DNA of 64,000 nucleotides. Source: Methylicorpusculum oleiharenae. Lineage in GTDB: Bacteria; Pseudomonadota; Gammaproteobacteria; Methylococcales; Methylomonadaceae. The stretch spans positions 4,122,492-4,186,491 of the forward strand of contig NZ_WUTY02000001.1 of NCBI RefSeq assembly GCF_009828925.2. Reading direction: 5' to 3'. Below the pieces are notes generated by a model. The model did no database searches, was not told the DNA's origin, and worked only from the letters and a program-made list of their open reading frames with translations. The position numbers and the translations under genes are program-made. Shown one piece after another: positions 55,223-63,548 of the stretch. Position 1 is the stretch's first letter. Each line of letters begins with the position of its first letter.

Positions 55223-55603
55223 TCAGTTTGGGCGTTCTTGCTTATAAAAGCCCATGAAGGCTTCCATAAACAATTTAAAGGTGTGCAATGTTATTGGACA
55301 AATGACTTGCTTTAATCCGTTATTCAGTAAGCCGACAAAATTATGATCCACCAGTTTTCGGCCTTCTGCATAAGCGACTTTAGCGTTTAACATCCGAATA
55401 AAAGGCAAATATTCATCGAATTTTTCCGGGTGAAGCAGTACTTTGTTATCCCATAACACTATTTCGTCATAGAATTTTCTAAGTTGAGTTGCTTTATTGA
55501 CTCGGTCACCCCCGCTGGCAACCTGTTTTGCTGCGTTTTTGGCAATTCCGTTGAATAACTCCGGATCTAATTTTTCGTCGGACTTGCTGAGCTTGATATC
55601 CAT
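55223..55603 (-). CDS. csm2: Csm2 small subunit
   Basis: A 126-residue all-helical, basic protein, with KATQLRKFYDEIVLW (about residues 37-51), the best conserved Csm2 segment, and a C-terminal helix VICPITLHTFKLFMEAFMGF. It forms the belly filament of the Csm complex along the target RNA. Located between cas10 and csm3, the standard place for III-A. Confidence 0.88.
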   Translation of the reverse strand: MDIKLSKSDEKLDPELFNGIAKNAAKQVASGGDRVNKATQLRKFYDEIVLWDNKVLLHPEKFDEYLPFIRMLNAKVAYAEGRKLVDHNFVGLLNNGLKQVICPITLHTFKLFMEAFMGFYKQERPN

Positions 55604-55652
55604 GTAAATCTCCTTTGTTTAAAGTAATCTCAATTTTGATCGTTCGATAATG

Positions 55653-58325
55653 TCAATCACGCTGCTGATACAAATGGCAAAACAACGCAACCCGGTAGTT
55701 ACTCCCATGTCGAATTATGCCGGAATTGGCAATTTCCTCAGCAAGTTCTACTTGTCGACGTTTGCGCTGTTCTTTGTCAAGCTGCTTATTACGTTCGAGC
55801 ATACGCACGGTTCGGTAAGCAAAATAACTATGCCATATGGCGTTTTCAGGCTTTTCACTAACCTTTTCGGCCATATCAATCAGGTTAAGCAAACCATAGA
55901 CATAGCCTGTGCTTAAATTCATTTCTTGGCTGAGTTCATGCAAACGGATTCTACGAGTTTCCAATGCACTAAATTCCTCCCACAACATATGCTGATTAAA
56001 ACAACTAACGGCATTCTTCGGTGCAGGCATTGTTTTATTTGGGTTGTATGATTTTGCCATTTCTAACGATTTTTCAGCCATTTCCCCAAGCTGGCTTATG
56101 GGTAAACCCGGTTTTGTTGTGCTGATGCCCGCTGAAAAGTGTACTTCTGGATTCCCGGCTACGTAGTCTTGAAAAGCTTGTCGCATTTTGCTGGCTAATT
56201 TGATTTGCGAAAGCCACGGGCCGATCAAAAAGAAATCGTCGCCACCGGCAAATACGGTATAGGTGTTTGAGTATTCCGTTTTACAAAGCCAAGGTAGATA
56301 AACCGTAAAAAAAGCGTTGATTTGCCGGGATAACGCAGCGGTTTTGCTAAAGCTGACGTCGTCACCTAAACCGGATTGAAAGATCATCCCAAGATTATCG
56401 ACATCGCCTTTTAAAGTGGATAGCGCACTGATGCCTTGCCATTGATGATTTTCTTGTAATGTTTGATCTTCGCAAGCAATGTGATTAAGGGTCTTAGCTT
56501 CACCAATGTCCAACTTTTCTTCTCCCGCATATTTACCTAATAAGGCCTCAGCTTGAGCTTTGTCATTGAATAAAGGCACATAGGCATTGATAGTCCGTCG
56601 GGCATAACCATTCCACAAAGCTTTATCAGCCGATTGTGGCAAAGAAAAATCCCAGGCTCTGAGTAGGTTACCGTTTTGGGCTTGTTCTCCGAATTTACCT
56701 TGACCACCTTCTGATTCTGCAAAGCTTATATGATAGCCAAAGACTGGTATTTTTAAGGCGCTGGGCATCCCCAAGGATTGGCGAGTAATCAGTATTCGTT
56801 CCCTGCGTGTTAACCATTTCCCTGTCTCAATTTGATCATTGGCAAGCGCACTAATATAAGTGTTGATATCGAGCTGTTCTGTCGCGGGTGATCTTCCGTC
56901 AATTTTGCAGACCCCCTTTTCATTATCAAAACTGTCAAGGAAGTCACTGAAAACTAGTGGAACAGATAAATCACCACACAGATTTAGTCTTTGGTTTTTG
57001 ATAAACTCCAGTTGTTCAAACAGCTTTTTAATCAATTGTTTATAGGGACTGTCTGTGCCTTTTTTACCACGACGAAAGTCATTGCAGGACGCCTCTGTCC
57101 AAGCCAAACCAACGCCTGCTTGTCCCCAACTTTGCTTTAAAAACCAACTATCAAGCTCCTGTTGTACCTGTTGTATTTTTTTAATGGTTACCGGCGTATT
57201 AGGCGCCACGATCATGAATTTACCCGCAGCGTTGATGACTTGGCTGGTGGATGGCAAATCCAAAGCATCCAGGACTTTTAAAGCGGCACATTCGCTGAGC
57301 AATGAGATGTAAAAAGAGCGGCCACGCAAAAGTTTGGCAGCACGTTTGTTAGTTTCGCCACCGCTGGCGAAGATGAAATCCTGAATACCAAAAAAATCAC
57401 CTTGGATCAGCAAAAACTTTTTATCTTCCCAACTTTTTTCCTGGGCTTTAAGGTCTTTTGCCGCCTCACCGTCAGTTTGCTTAAGTTCATGGTGATATCG
57501 CCACAATGCTGCCGCTAAAGCGGCCGCAACTCGGGAATGGTCGTATAACGATACATCCGGGCGAATATTAAACGCGGTTGCCGAGGGGATTGCTTGGGTA
57601 TAAACGCCCCATACCGTTTCAAAATGATCCAGCCATAATGACCAGTTGTTGCGATGCGATTTAGGCATCAGTTTTAATGCTTCAGTAAAGCCTTGCCATA
57701 ACTCTTTATATTCTTTTTGGGCAGCTTTATCGTCATTGCCTTCGCATTCTGCGCTCTTTACTGGAAAGATACTGTCAGGTGATAGGGGCTTAAGCTCATA
57801 TCGGTAATTATATTTTTGCTCGGCTTTGCTATTCAGGCGAATTTGCTCGAACAGCGGCAACTGCCTTGCGGTGTAATGGTTTTTGCCTGTTTCCGTGACA
57901 TCTTCCCCATGGTTATATTCTTCAAATTCCTCACGATCAAAACCGGATGCTACTCGATCCGCTGTAGCGATAATCCATTGCAAAAAGGTTTCTGGCTTAT
58001 GGTGCTTAGCGGCAGCATTGATAAACGAATCATCCACATCATTGGTTTTCCAGGAACCGAACGGGGAAAAATCTGCACCCTTTAAATCGGGCATGCAGTC
58101 TTCTATCAAGTCCATTGCCAAGCCGGTATAAGCGGCGTGGACATGGCTAAAATAGCCTTTATCATCGATATATTTTTTGCGATGCGGACAATAAAGTTGT
58201 TTGTTGGCATCAAGCGTTTCTTGATTAACCGGTATTTTGGCACGTTCGGCAAATTTGCCTAGATCATGTAAAAAAGCCGATAACGCGATGCGACTCGATT
58301 GTTCAAGCAAAGGATTGATACTCAT
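55653..58325 (-). CDS. cas10: Cas10/Csm1
   Basis: An 890-residue protein. Residues about 18-60 hold the HD nuclease motif SAFLHDLGKFAERA; first Palm domain at about 250-430 (LIQGDFFGIQDFIFASGGET); zinc-finger-like and D domains follow; second Palm with the cyclase motif TVFAGGDDFFLIGPW at about 692-706. Both HD and GGDD are intact, so both ssDNA cleavage and cyclic oligoadenylate synthesis are predicted. Its ATG overlaps the CARF gene stop (ATGA), and csm2 begins 49 bases after the stop. Confidence 0.95.
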   Translation of the reverse strand: MSINPLLEQSSRIALSAFLHDLGKFAERAKIPVNQETLDANKQLYCPHRKKYIDDKGYFSHVHAAYTGLAMDLIEDCMPDLKGADFSPFGSWKTNDVDDSFINAAAKHHKPETFLQWIIATADRVASGFDREEFEEYNHGEDVTETGKNHYTARQLPLFEQIRLNSKAEQKYNYRYELKPLSPDSIFPVKSAECEGNDDKAAQKEYKELWQGFTEALKLMPKSHRNNWSLWLDHFETVWGVYTQAIPSATAFNIRPDVSLYDHSRVAAALAAALWRYHHELKQTDGEAAKDLKAQEKSWEDKKFLLIQGDFFGIQDFIFASGGETNKRAAKLLRGRSFYISLLSECAALKVLDALDLPSTSQVINAAGKFMIVAPNTPVTIKKIQQVQQELDSWFLKQSWGQAGVGLAWTEASCNDFRRGKKGTDSPYKQLIKKLFEQLEFIKNQRLNLCGDLSVPLVFSDFLDSFDNEKGVCKIDGRSPATEQLDINTYISALANDQIETGKWLTRRERILITRQSLGMPSALKIPVFGYHISFAESEGGQGKFGEQAQNGNLLRAWDFSLPQSADKALWNGYARRTINAYVPLFNDKAQAEALLGKYAGEEKLDIGEAKTLNHIACEDQTLQENHQWQGISALSTLKGDVDNLGMIFQSGLGDDVSFSKTAALSRQINAFFTVYLPWLCKTEYSNTYTVFAGGDDFFLIGPWLSQIKLASKMRQAFQDYVAGNPEVHFSAGISTTKPGLPISQLGEMAEKSLEMAKSYNPNKTMPAPKNAVSCFNQHMLWEEFSALETRRIRLHELSQEMNLSTGYVYGLLNLIDMAEKVSEKPENAIWHSYFAYRTVRMLERNKQLDKEQRKRRQVELAEEIANSGIIRHGSNYRVALFCHLYQQRD

Positions 58326-59449
58326 CCGTTAATCTCCTGTTGATAGTGAATCTGTTCTTTTTGTAACGTTATTTGGTAGCGGGTTTGCGGCCTTCGACCC
58401 ACCGGGATAATAAGATAGGCCTGCGCTGCTTGATGCAGGTTTGCTTTCAGGATTTTATTGATCCGTGATTTGCGTTGTTCAAAAAAACTTTTGCTCATGC
58501 CGTTTTGCAAATGACTCAGCGTCCGGTCGACGCCACCGAGCTCGCCATTGATCGCACGGTAATGGTTGAGGTATTCGGCTGCATAATCGCTATCCGGTGC
58601 GCCATCGCTGGGACAGGTAGGTGCCATTTGATCGGTCTGTTGTCTGTGCAGCAGCCATAGGTAAAATGACAGATCCGCTGGCGACAGCTTGATCCGTTTG
58701 CCATTGGCGATAAGCTCTCTGGCTTTGACGGCGATGATCAAGTGAGGTGGATTGAGCGCTTGTTGGGCCATGGCTACCGAGGAACTGAAGCTGCTTTTTC
58801 CTTCCAGCAGAGCTTGATCCAGTCCGTGCCTCAAGCGCACAAAGGCAATGTCGGCGAGTATGACTTCGGCATTTTGGGTATCCAACGGTTTACGGCTTGG
58901 ATCATTGCCGTAAATAACCTGAGAATACGGTGTGGGATAGTAGAATTGGGGATGGGATTCGTAATCGGCGGACACCAGGACATGGCTGAGCCGGTCTTGT
59001 GGTCGGCCATATAACGAAAGCGCATAGCCCGCGTAAAATCCCATGGTTTTCCGGCCTCCTGCAATGGAAACATGCAGTGTGGTATCGGGAGCTTCGGTCA
59101 ATTGTCTAATCCACTCGGTGATGCCGTCCGCCATGGCTTGGTTATCGGCTTGGCTGCGAATATCGGTTAAGGGTGTTCTGTCCGCTTGTTCGAGAACATG
59201 AATATGTTGTTCGGAAAATGCCGGTTTAGGCAATTGATAGTCATCATAAAACCGCCCAAGCCAACCATCGTTGATCAAGGTAAGACGCGCACGTTGATAG
59301 CCTTCGGCAGTGGTTAATATGTGGATTGCCTCCGGTAAGGGTTCGCCTTGTTGATGCAGTGCAAACAAGGTTTCTGTAACCACTTGAGGGCTGAGTCCGG
59401 TGACAGCAAGTAACTGATTTTTTGTAGTCATCCCTGTATTATTTTCCAT
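58322..59449 (-). CDS. NE0113-type CARF protein (TIGR02584), ring-nuclease candidate
   Basis: 375 residues from ATG 59449 (TAATG with cas6); ATG 59431, preceded by ACAGGG, is an alternative. CARF: NQLLAVTGLSPQVVTETLFA and LHVSIAGGRKTMGFYAGYAL, the family's GGRKTM loop. C-terminal part has LSPADLSFYLWLLHRQ (winged-helix-like) and a short helical tail with no RX4-6H motif, so no HEPN RNase. Members are annotated as Csm6-type ring nucleases; here it is a cOA sensor or degrader. Confidence 0.82.
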   Translation of the reverse strand: MENNTGMTTKNQLLAVTGLSPQVVTETLFALHQQGEPLPEAIHILTTAEGYQRARLTLINDGWLGRFYDDYQLPKPAFSEQHIHVLEQADRTPLTDIRSQADNQAMADGITEWIRQLTEAPDTTLHVSIAGGRKTMGFYAGYALSLYGRPQDRLSHVLVSADYESHPQFYYPTPYSQVIYGNDPSRKPLDTQNAEVILADIAFVRLRHGLDQALLEGKSSFSSSVAMAQQALNPPHLIIAVKARELIANGKRIKLSPADLSFYLWLLHRQQTDQMAPTCPSDGAPDSDYAAEYLNHYRAINGELGGVDRTLSHLQNGMSKSFFEQRKSRINKILKANLHQAAQAYLIIPVGRRPQTRYQITLQKEQIHYQQEING

Positions 59450-60408
59450 TAGCTTGTGAGGGTAGTGGCTGGCAAGTTTGTCGATTTTATAGAATAAGCG
59501 CCCATGCCCATGCTTGTCCCCTTCCCTACGTGCGTCCATTGACCTAGCCAAAGATAAGGCCAAAATGCTTCGAGGTTGTGCATGTCCAGTTCAACGGTGC
59601 CTATCAACCCCCCCATGTTCATTTCGGTTTGTTGCCGCGATGAATAGCGCGTCCAATCAAACCATTGCAGGTTTTGCTGGTTAAATTGGACTGTTTTGGC
59701 TTGGGCGCTCAATCCGGCAAAATCTGTTTCCAGTGGCGTGTCGGTATGAAAATAGCTGATCATTGAAATGCGTCTTAGCAATGTGCTGAAAAATGCGCCA
59801 AAGGTAAATTGCCAGGATACAAGATTTTTATTAGCCTGTTTGATACGCAATGGGGTATGAAACGTGATGACTATCTTTGAAGGCATGGTCGGTATGTGCG
59901 GATGCACTGGCGCTTGCTGCGGTTTGAGTTCATTGTTCTCATAGATGGTTTGGCAGTGGTCTGTAAGACTGATGTCGTCGACTTTTTGTAAGTTGAATAG
60001 TTGTTGGTGACCGCCAATCCCTGAGCGTCCAGCTGTTTGCAAGGCATGAATGAAATAAGGAAAATAACGCTGACCGTGTCCGAACAGGATGATGTCCAAC
60101 TCATAACCAGAGGTGGCTGATGTCTGCGGAAACTGTAATACGAACGGATGCGGTGCGGCTGTGTATTTGCGCATTTTTTCGGCATTCGCTGAGGGCGGTG
60201 TTTCAAAAATATAGCTGTAAGCACAGGCATTTTTAAGCAGGCATTGGTTGCACGGTGTATTGCGCACCACGCAGACGGTTTTTTTTAACGCATGCCCGAA
60301 AGCGCCGCGCCAGGCAGAGCCCGGAAATCGAGGTAAGTTGATAGGGGAATCCACATCGAACTTAAACCGGTATGCTTTTATGGGGATGACAGGATTTGAA
60401 ACGGACAT
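59449..60408 (-). CDS. cas6: Cas6 endoribonuclease
   Basis: A 319-residue RAMP protein of the Cas6 C-terminal-domain family. N-terminal RFKFDVDSPINLPRFPGSAW RG, then four Cys (VCVVRNTPCNQCLLKNACAY) as in the CxxCxnC type, GRSGIGGHQQLF and the C-terminal G-rich loop GKGTSMGMGAYSI. It processes the array transcript. The start has the strongest ribosome-binding site of the locus, AAGGAGGTTTTCACT before ATG, and begins the operon. Confidence 0.9.
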   Translation of the reverse strand: MSVSNPVIPIKAYRFKFDVDSPINLPRFPGSAWRGAFGHALKKTVCVVRNTPCNQCLLKNACAYSYIFETPPSANAEKMRKYTAAPHPFVLQFPQTSATSGYELDIILFGHGQRYFPYFIHALQTAGRSGIGGHQQLFNLQKVDDISLTDHCQTIYENNELKPQQAPVHPHIPTMPSKIVITFHTPLRIKQANKNLVSWQFTFGAFFSTLLRRISMISYFHTDTPLETDFAGLSAQAKTVQFNQQNLQWFDWTRYSSRQQTEMNMGGLIGTVELDMHNLEAFWPYLWLGQWTHVGKGTSMGMGAYSIKSTNLPATTLTS

Positions 60409-60854
60409 AGTGAAAACCTCCTTGTGATAATGTACAGAATCTAGCAGACAAACTCATTACTCACAAGCTTGTCATAACCGAAAATGCTTGAGGGATTCAG
60501 TAGGAAAAGCTGGCATTCTTGTTGTTGGTGAAGTCGGTGGCTCCTAAGAATAACTTTCCGTTGCAATATCAGGCTACGCAATAATTTCCAGGGCTCGGCT
60601 GTTGTTGATAGAGTCAGTATGATTGTGTTAAAGCCCTGAAACAAAGCACTTGTTAAATTGGTTGACCTCATTTTTTGGGTCATGGCATTGGGCGTTAGCC
60701 TAATCCTTCCCAAAGAACATATAAGTCGAATCCAAGTGACGTGTTAACACACTCTATTTTTTGCGACCTCAACATTGCCGAGGCGTTAAAAAATAGCCGC
60801 TTAGATTCAACTCATAAGTATTTTTAACATCTGCTCTCTCGTCACTTATAGCGG
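60409..60854. other. Intergenic, promoter region of the cas operon
   Basis: 446 bases without a supported gene. It should contain the promoter for cas6 onward, but I cannot identify one by eye. At 60690 GGGCGTTAGCC resembles an integron core site but lacks a convincing partner. Confidence 0.4.
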
Positions 60855-61439
60855 TTAATAATATGGGTTTCCTGATGGCAATGATGCCAATAGATTTTTT
60901 GGCAAACACGATATAACGTCCTGCTGCACTCTTTCCGGAATATGGCTGAGAACCAATGACAACGCCAGAGCATTAATATCGCGATCGGTAAATTTGGATT
61001 TAGCCATATTAAGCCCCCAACAAACGATCCGGCAATTTGACTCAATGTAACCAATAGCATTATCGATTCGATCAATTGAGGGAGAATAGAATGAGCGTTC
61101 ACCAACTTTACCGGCCTCATAGGTTTTAGTTTTAATTGGCAGTCCCGAAATTTCACAGAAACCCTTGTCTAATTTACTTTTGAACCAGGCTTCTGAAATA
61201 TCGAACACTAAGTTTCGCTTTTTTGCTGAGGCTTTTGTCGATGCTAAAAATCTTTTGTGGGGAAATTTAATATAATATTCGGTAATCAATCGTGATTTGA
61301 TAAGTTTGTTATGCGCTAATTGTGCGTTATATTCAACGGCACATTTATGTGAGCAGTATTTTCTGAAACTTCTGGTTCGAACATAGGTATGGGGTTTTCC
61401 ACACTTTAGGCAAGCGATAGTAAGCGTTTCATAGGTCAT
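60855..61439 (-). CDS. HNH-like endonuclease
   Basis: A 194-residue protein. Zinc-binding N-terminus CLKCGKPHTYV...FRKYCSHKCA, then CEISGLPIKTKTYEAGKVGE and SIDRIDNAIGYIESNCRIVC, the phage-type HNH/His-Me-finger pattern (DRIDN, GY, NCR.V). Such genes are common in prophages and as free-standing endonucleases. It is divergently arranged with an HTH gene. 60409-60854 upstream of its stop is gene-free. Confidence 0.65.
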   Translation of the reverse strand: MTYETLTIACLKCGKPHTYVRTRSFRKYCSHKCAVEYNAQLAHNKLIKSRLITEYYIKFPHKRFLASTKASAKKRNLVFDISEAWFKSKLDKGFCEISGLPIKTKTYEAGKVGERSFYSPSIDRIDNAIGYIESNCRIVCWGLNMAKSKFTDRDINALALSLVLSHIPERVQQDVISCLPKNLLASLPSGNPYY

Positions 61440-61484
61440 GACAAGGTCTCCAATACTGTGATAATATCCCTAGAAGAATAATAC

Positions 61485-61533
61485 TTCCTGTGAAGAACAT
61501 TCTACAATAATAATTGTTCCTGTCAAGAACATT
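61485..61533. promoter_or_regulatory. Paired operator-like repeats
   Basis: TTCCTGTGAAGAACATT (61485-61501) and TTCCTGTCAAGAACATT (61517-61533), 16 of 17 identical, spaced 32 bases (three helical turns). Each contains the small inverted repeat TTC...GAA. They lie between the divergent HNH and HTH genes and probably bind the HTH regulator. Confidence 0.65.
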
Positions 61534-61550
61534 TTGTGACTAAATAACTT

Positions 61551-61778
61551 ATGCTTAGATTTAAATTGAAAGAACTTCTTGCCGAAAAGTCCTTTAGGGA
61601 AGGCCGCAAAATAACACTGGAGGAGGTTTCCAATGTGACGGGGGTCAATAGAACAACGCTGTCAAAAATTAATAATCCATTAGGTCACAATACAACAACC
61701 AATAATCTTGATTCGCTTTGCAAATTTTTTGATTGCCAAATCTCTGATTTAGTCGAATATGTCGCTGATAAAAATTAA
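61551..61778 (+). CDS. Cro/C1-type helix-turn-helix regulator
   Basis: A 75-residue protein. ITLEEVSNVTGVNRTTLSKI is the helix-turn-helix, followed by LDSLCKFFDCQISDLVEYV, the final helices of the HTH_26 family. Located just downstream of the paired operators, indicating autoregulation. Confidence 0.85.
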   Translation: MLRFKLKELLAEKSFREGRKITLEEVSNVTGVNRTTLSKINNPLGHNTTTNNLDSLCKFFDCQISDLVEYVADKN

Positions 61779-61811
61779 AGTTTGGAACTTTGTGGGGTTG
61801 AATTCGCCGGG

Positions 61812-62009
61812 TTATTCAGTTTTGCTAATCTCCGATTTAATTCCGAAAAACTCATCCAAGTGAGCTCGGTCCCAGCCGCATATCCCCTCTGAGATTTTTT
61901 TTGGCGGCGGCAGTTTGCCCTGCCGAACATAACGCCATGTGGTTGTTCGGGAGATTCCATAAATTTCCTGAACATCTCTTGAGCGAATAAATGTTAAATT
62001 TTGTTTCAT
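61812..62009 (-). CDS. AlpA-like excisionase/regulator
   Basis: A 65-residue MerR-like winged-helix protein: FIRSRDVQEIYGISRTTTWR, YVRQGKLPPPKKISEGICGW and RAHLDEFF, the standard AlpA pattern. AlpA proteins are small activators or excisionases near integrated elements; a tRNA-Thr 600 bases away would be a natural attachment site, but no integrase is intact in the window. Confidence 0.8.
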   Translation of the reverse strand: MKQNLTFIRSRDVQEIYGISRTTTWRYVRQGKLPPPKKISEGICGWDRAHLDEFFGIKSEISKTE

Positions 62010-62555
62010 CTTGTGTTCTCACAGAAAAATTGACCCGCCAGTCATTGTTTCGGCCTTTGAGTCGGACTGGTCCGGCACTCCTACTCTCACTCGATTAAAT
62101 CGATTGGTTTAGGTTTGTAACTCAATTTTATCATAATGATTTTTTATCCCGGATCACCCCAAAATCTTATATTGACTTTTGACGAGCTCCTAAGCGATTG
62201 AAATAAAAAGACAATTACCTTAAGCGCACGCATTAAGTCAATTTATTGGATTTGATTGATAGAATATTTTGGAGGGGTATGCGGAACGGGTTCACAAAAC
62301 GGAACATCGATAAACCGGACTACGAAGAATACTCAAAAATAGTTGTCAATGGCCAACAGAATTGAGCCAATACTTGGTTGATTAAAACGACCACAAAATC
62401 ACCTTTAAAACTGATGGACTGTTTTGTCATATGATTTATGGATAGGGCGATCAATTCTTAGTGGCAAAGTTAGATCGATCAAAATTTCCTGAATAGGCCT
62501 TCCATTGTTTCAGAAAGTTTCAGTTAATTTGTTACCTATGTGTTACCTAGGAATA
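62010..62555. other. Intergenic next to tRNA-Thr
   Basis: No intact gene. A 28-codon frame at 62279-62365 (MRNGFTKRNIDKPDYEEY..) is preceded by a strong GGAGGGGT and could be real, but there is no other support. GTTACCTATGTGTTACCTAG (about 62531) is a small direct repeat of TGTTACCTA. Confidence 0.35.
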
Positions 62556-62559
62556 AAAA

Positions 62560-62587
62560 AAGGCCTTGGTAAAAAACCTAAGGCCTT
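62560..62587 (-). terminator. Rho-independent terminator of the tRNA
   Basis: Stem AAGGCCTTAGGT / ACCAAGGCCTT on the minus strand followed by a run of seven T, immediately downstream of the minus-strand tRNA-Thr gene. Confidence 0.85.
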
Positions 62588-62595
62588 GATTTTAT

Positions 62596-62671
62596 TGGAG
62601 CTGGTGATGGGACTCGAACCCGCGACCGGCTGATTACAAATCAGCTGCTCTACCAACTGAGCTACACCAGC
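62596..62671 (-). tRNA. tRNA-Thr (anticodon TGT)
   Basis: 76 bases read on the minus strand: GCTGGTGTAGCTCAGTTGGT with D-arm, anticodon stem CTGAT/ATCAG and loop TTTGTAA (anticodon TGT), T-arm GGGTTCGAGTCCC, acceptor CACCAGC and encoded CCA. A common integration site for mobile elements. Confidence 0.96.
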
Positions 62672-62725
62672 AAAGAAGCTGTGCATTATACAGAACTTTT
62701 TTATGACTGCAAACCCTTTTTAGGG

Positions 62726-63538
62726 TTAACTTTTGATGCATGTTTTCGGGACCAATGCGCTGGTTTTTCCTGAAAAATAATATCCGGCAAGGCCAAGCCA
62801 TTCTCTTGTGCCGTAAACAAATTGCTCCAGATGCTCTGCAAAAGCAAAGTCTACTTTTACCTGCTGCGATGGTGTTGTCCAATGATCCACCGGATAAGCC
62901 GTTACAGGCCAATCAACCTGGCAAAATACGCCAACCGCTCGCGGCATATGAGAAGCACTGGTGATCAATAACCAGAACTCGCCAGTCTTCGGGTTTACTA
63001 ACTGCTTGGTTAATATTGCGTTTTCGTAGGAATTTCTTGAATTGCTTTCGAATTGAATGCTTGAAACATCCAAACCCTGTTGTTGAAAAAGTTGCGCCGC
63101 GATATCCGCTTCTGATTTTTTTAACGCTTTCAGGCCACCCGATCCTCCTGCAAATACCCGTTTTGCCTCGGGATATTGTCTGACTAAACGCATAAACGCT
63201 AAAGCACGTTCAGTGTAAGCCTTGAGCTCAACTTGTTGCCATTTGATGCTGGCTTCGATTTTTTCATTGCCTCCTAACATGATGATGCCGTCAATATGAT
63301 CAGGCAAAGGAGGATTAACCGGAAACGTTGATTCAAGGGGATCCAAAAGCCATTGACCAATCGGCATTAAGGCGATCAACCAAAAAATCAGCACGCAAGC
63401 CGTCAGCAATCCACGCGCTAATTTATAACGACCCAACCAAAAAAGAACACAGGCCAGAGTTACGGCAAAAAGCAAAAGGTGATCGGGTGAAACAATTGCC
63501 CAGATCAGTTTCGAACACCAGAAAAAAATTGTGTCCAT
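62726..63538 (-). CDS. YdcF-like DUF218 membrane protein
   Basis: 270 residues from ATG 63538; the frame could extend upstream to 63574 but would overlap ubiA more. Two membrane spans (about residues 18-60, HLLLFAVTLACVLFWLGRYK, LTACVLIFWLIALMPIGQWL), then the DUF218 domain: DGIIMLGGNEK, RVFAGGSGGLK, ESNSRNSYENA and ITSASHMPRAVGVF. The ElyC/YdcF family is linked to envelope metabolism; the exact role is unclear. Overlaps ubiA slightly less than convergent: same strand, ubiA upstream with its stop at 63549. Confidence 0.87.
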   Translation of the reverse strand: MDTIFFWCSKLIWAIVSPDHLLLFAVTLACVLFWLGRYKLARGLLTACVLIFWLIALMPIGQWLLDPLESTFPVNPPLPDHIDGIIMLGGNEKIEASIKWQQVELKAYTERALAFMRLVRQYPEAKRVFAGGSGGLKALKKSEADIAAQLFQQQGLDVSSIQFESNSRNSYENAILTKQLVNPKTGEFWLLITSASHMPRAVGVFCQVDWPVTAYPVDHWTTPSQQVKVDFAFAEHLEQFVYGTREWLGLAGYYFSGKTSALVPKTCIKS

Positions 63539-63548
63539 GAGGGCGGTA

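Noticed and set aside
60441-60713. 90-codon minus-strand open frame upstream of cas6
   Set aside because: Low-complexity, no ribosome-binding site, no recognisable features; overlaps the likely promoter region of cas6.
60640-60720. GGGCGTTAGCC as a fourth attC-like site
   Set aside because: Only one core is seen; the upstream sequence does not fold back and no RYYYAAC partner lies at the right distance.
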